A DNA stretch of 14,165 nt, from positions 1 to 14,165 of the forward strand of contig JANWID010000079.1 of NCBI GenBank assembly GCA_025450095.1, read 5' to 3'. A program made the translations under genes and the position numbers. The notes beneath the pieces were generated by a model. The model was given only the letters and a program-made list of their open reading frames with translations, was not told the DNA's origin and searched no databases. Of this stretch, positions 12,893 to 14,165 are shown piece after piece (the first letter of the stretch is position 1; each line of letters opens with the position of its first letter). Origin of the DNA: Bacteroidia bacterium (GTDB lineage: Bacteria; Bacteroidota; Bacteroidia; AKYH767-A; OLB10).

Positions 12893-14098
12893 ATGGAAAG
12901 TGCTTATATAATCGATGGCATCCGTACCCCTGTGGGAAGTTTTGGCGGAAGTCTCTCATCTGTCAGACCCGATGATCTGGCAGCTTTTGTTATTTCAGAA
13001 CTGGTTAAACGCAACCCGGGGATAGAACCGACCAGTATCGACCAGGTAATCCTGGGATGTGCCAACCAGGCTGGAGAGGATAACCGTAATATTGCCAGGA
13101 TGGCCGGATTACTTGGCGGTTTGCCAGTATCAGTACCTGCCGAAACCGTTAATATTCTTTGTGCATCGGGGATGGCTGCAATTGCAAATGCTGCCAAAAG
13201 TATAATGGCCGGAGATGGGCATTTATTCATTGCCGGAGGTGTAGAAAGTATGACCCGTGCACCCTTTGTTATGGCAAAATCGACAGCAGCATTCGGTCGC
13301 GATGTGCAGGTATTTGACACCAGTATCGGGTGGCGCTTTGTAAACCCGCAAATGAAAAAAATGTACGGAACCGATAGCATGGGCGAAACTGCTGAGAATG
13401 TCGCGGAGCTTTATAAGGTTAACCGGGAGGACCAGGATCTCTTCGCATTGCTTTCACAACAAAAAGCTGCTTTGGCATCAGAAAAGGGTAGATTCAAAGA
13501 GGAGATCATTCCTGTGATGCTATCTCAGAAGAAAGGTGATCCGGTTCCTTTCAAAAATGATGAATTCATTAAACCGTCAACAACAAAGGAAATACTCGCA
13601 AAGCTTAAACCTGCATTCCGTGAAAATGGAACAGTAACAGCGGGTAATTCATCAGGAATAAATGACGGCGCTGCTGTTTTGTTTATCGCTTCAGGAGACT
13701 ACATTCAACGGAACAAAATTAAACCGATCGCAAAGATCATCTCTTCTGCGGTTTCCGGTGTGGAGCCCCGGATAATGGGAATAGGCCCGGTTACGGCCTC
13801 AAAGAATGCATTAAAAAAAGCCGGAATTTCTTTTGATGATTTATCGGTGATTGAGCTTAATGAAGCTTTTGCAGCACAGGGACTGGCCTGTATCAGGGAG
13901 TGGGGTCTTGCGGATAATGATCCGAGAATTAATCCTAATGGAGGTGCCATTGCAATCGGTCATCCGCTGGGTATGTCCGGAGCGCGTTTGGTTCTCACTG
14001 CTGCACGGGAACTGCATCTTAAGAAGGGAAAATATGCATTATGCACTATGTGTATCGGTGTAGGTCAGGGTTACGCAATGGTTATTGAACGTGTTTGA
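12893..14098 (+). CDS. paaJ: 3-oxoadipyl-CoA thiolase PaaJ
   Basis: A thiolase that cleaves 3-oxoadipyl-CoA to acetyl-CoA and succinyl-CoA, and 3-oxo-5,6-dehydrosuberyl-CoA in the earlier round of the same pathway. From ATG 12893 it has 401 residues, the same as E. coli PaaJ; a GTG at 12866 would add nine residues outside the family start (AYIIDGIRTPVGSFGG). The catalytic set is complete: nucleophile Cys90 in NILCASGM, His357 in AIGHPLG and Cys387 in CTMCIGVGQG. VESMTRAPFVM and NEAFAAQ are also family motifs. The DTSIGWRFVNP segment (142-152) is typical of PcaF/PaaJ-type thiolases. It acts directly after PaaH, whose gene lies 6.4 kb upstream, beyond the signalling island. paaY starts 11 bp downstream. 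Confidence 0.94.
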   Translation: MESAYIIDGIRTPVGSFGGSLSSVRPDDLAAFVISELVKRNPGIEPTSIDQVILGCANQAGEDNRNIARMAGLLGGLPVSVPAETVNILCASGMAAIANAAKSIMAGDGHLFIAGGVESMTRAPFVMAKSTAAFGRDVQVFDTSIGWRFVNPQMKKMYGTDSMGETAENVAELYKVNREDQDLFALLSQQKAALASEKGRFKEEIIPVMLSQKKGDPVPFKNDEFIKPSTTKEILAKLKPAFRENGTVTAGNSSGINDGAAVLFIASGDYIQRNKIKPIAKIISSAVSGVEPRIMGIGPVTASKNALKKAGISFDDLSVIELNEAFAAQGLACIREWGLADNDPRINPNGGAIAIGHPLGMSGARLVLTAARELHLKKGKYALCTMCIGVGQGYAMVIERV

Positions 14099-14109
14099 AT
14101 ACTGGAATT

Positions 14110-14165
14110 ATGATTTATGAATTTAATGGCATAAAGCCGGTTATTCACGAGTCGGCATTTGTTCA
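14110..14165 (+). CDS. paaY: Start of PaaY (gamma-carbonic-anhydrase-like thioesterase), cut by the window end
   Basis: Eighteen codons are visible from ATG 14110: an N-terminal MIYEFNGIKPV followed by IHESAFV. This closely follows the first residues of PaaY and related left-handed beta-helix proteins (a Tyr-x-x-x-Gly-x-x-Pro-Val-x-x-x-x-Ser-Phe-Val pattern). PaaY is a hexapeptide-repeat trimer that hydrolyses CoA dead-end products of the pathway. Position 11 bp after paaJ in the same direction supports the call. Only the start is present, so the beta-helix and metal-binding His residues cannot be checked. Confidence 0.7.
   Translation, partial: MIYEFNGIKPVIHESAFV

Noticed and set aside
12904..13380. 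A 158-codon minus-strand open frame opposite paaJ
   Set aside because: It is antisense to the fully conserved thiolase with all catalytic residues intact; it looks like a shadow frame.
1..14165. Transposons, integrases, attachment sites, CRISPR arrays, tRNA or rRNA genes
   Set aside because: No transposase or recombinase motifs, no regularly spaced direct repeats and no tRNA- or rRNA-like sequences were seen by eye; the island within the paa genes has no visible mobile-element boundary.

Overview
The window comes from a Bacteroidota (Bacteroidetes) chromosome. Three things point there: a secreted beta-solenoid protein ending in what looks like a type IX secretion sorting domain, promoter elements of the TAnnTTTG type in place of sigma70 boxes, and weak Shine-Dalgarno sequences. 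No genus can be named from the sequence alone.

Layout. Positions 1-1679 hold a 31-codon signal-peptide-like mini-ORF and a gene for a 482-residue exported surface protein. Positions 1887-6469 hold the first block of an aerobic phenylacetate catabolism (paa) operon on the plus strand: paaA, paaB, paaC, paaD (ring-1,2-epoxidase subunits and its Fe-S/maturation partner), then paaG (epoxide isomerase/enoyl-CoA hydratase family) and paaH (3-hydroxyadipyl-CoA dehydrogenase). Positions 6463-10854 hold a signalling island: on the minus strand, two tandem paralogous six-TM PAS histidine kinases with a small unknown gene behind them; on the plus strand, divergently, a single-domain Rcp1/CheY-like response regulator. 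Positions 10897-12195 (minus) encode a PLP enzyme of the alpha-oxoamine synthase family, convergent with the regulator across a shared bidirectional terminator. From 12433 to the end the paa block resumes on the plus strand with paaI (thioesterase), paaJ (3-oxoadipyl-CoA thiolase) and the first 18 codons of paaY (gamma-carbonic-anhydrase-like protein).

How it works together. PaaABC oxidises phenylacetyl-CoA to the 1,2-epoxide, PaaG isomerises it to the oxepin, and after ring opening (PaaZ, not here) PaaJ, PaaH and PaaG/PaaF run beta-oxidation to acetyl-CoA and succinyl-CoA. PaaI and PaaY hydrolyse dead-end CoA esters. The reductase paaE, the ligase paaK, paaZ and paaF are not in the window, so they must lie elsewhere. 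The paa genes are split by about 6 kb of signalling and PLP-enzyme genes with no evident catabolic role.

The least expected signals are (a) a long, highly foldable leader in front of the alpha-oxoamine synthase-like gene, which can be drawn as two three-way junctions starting at the predicted transcript 5' end, and (b) that enzyme sitting beside membrane histidine kinases and a response regulator, an arrangement that recalls CqsA/CqsS and LqsA/LqsS/LqsR alpha-hydroxyketone signalling. Both are hypotheses.
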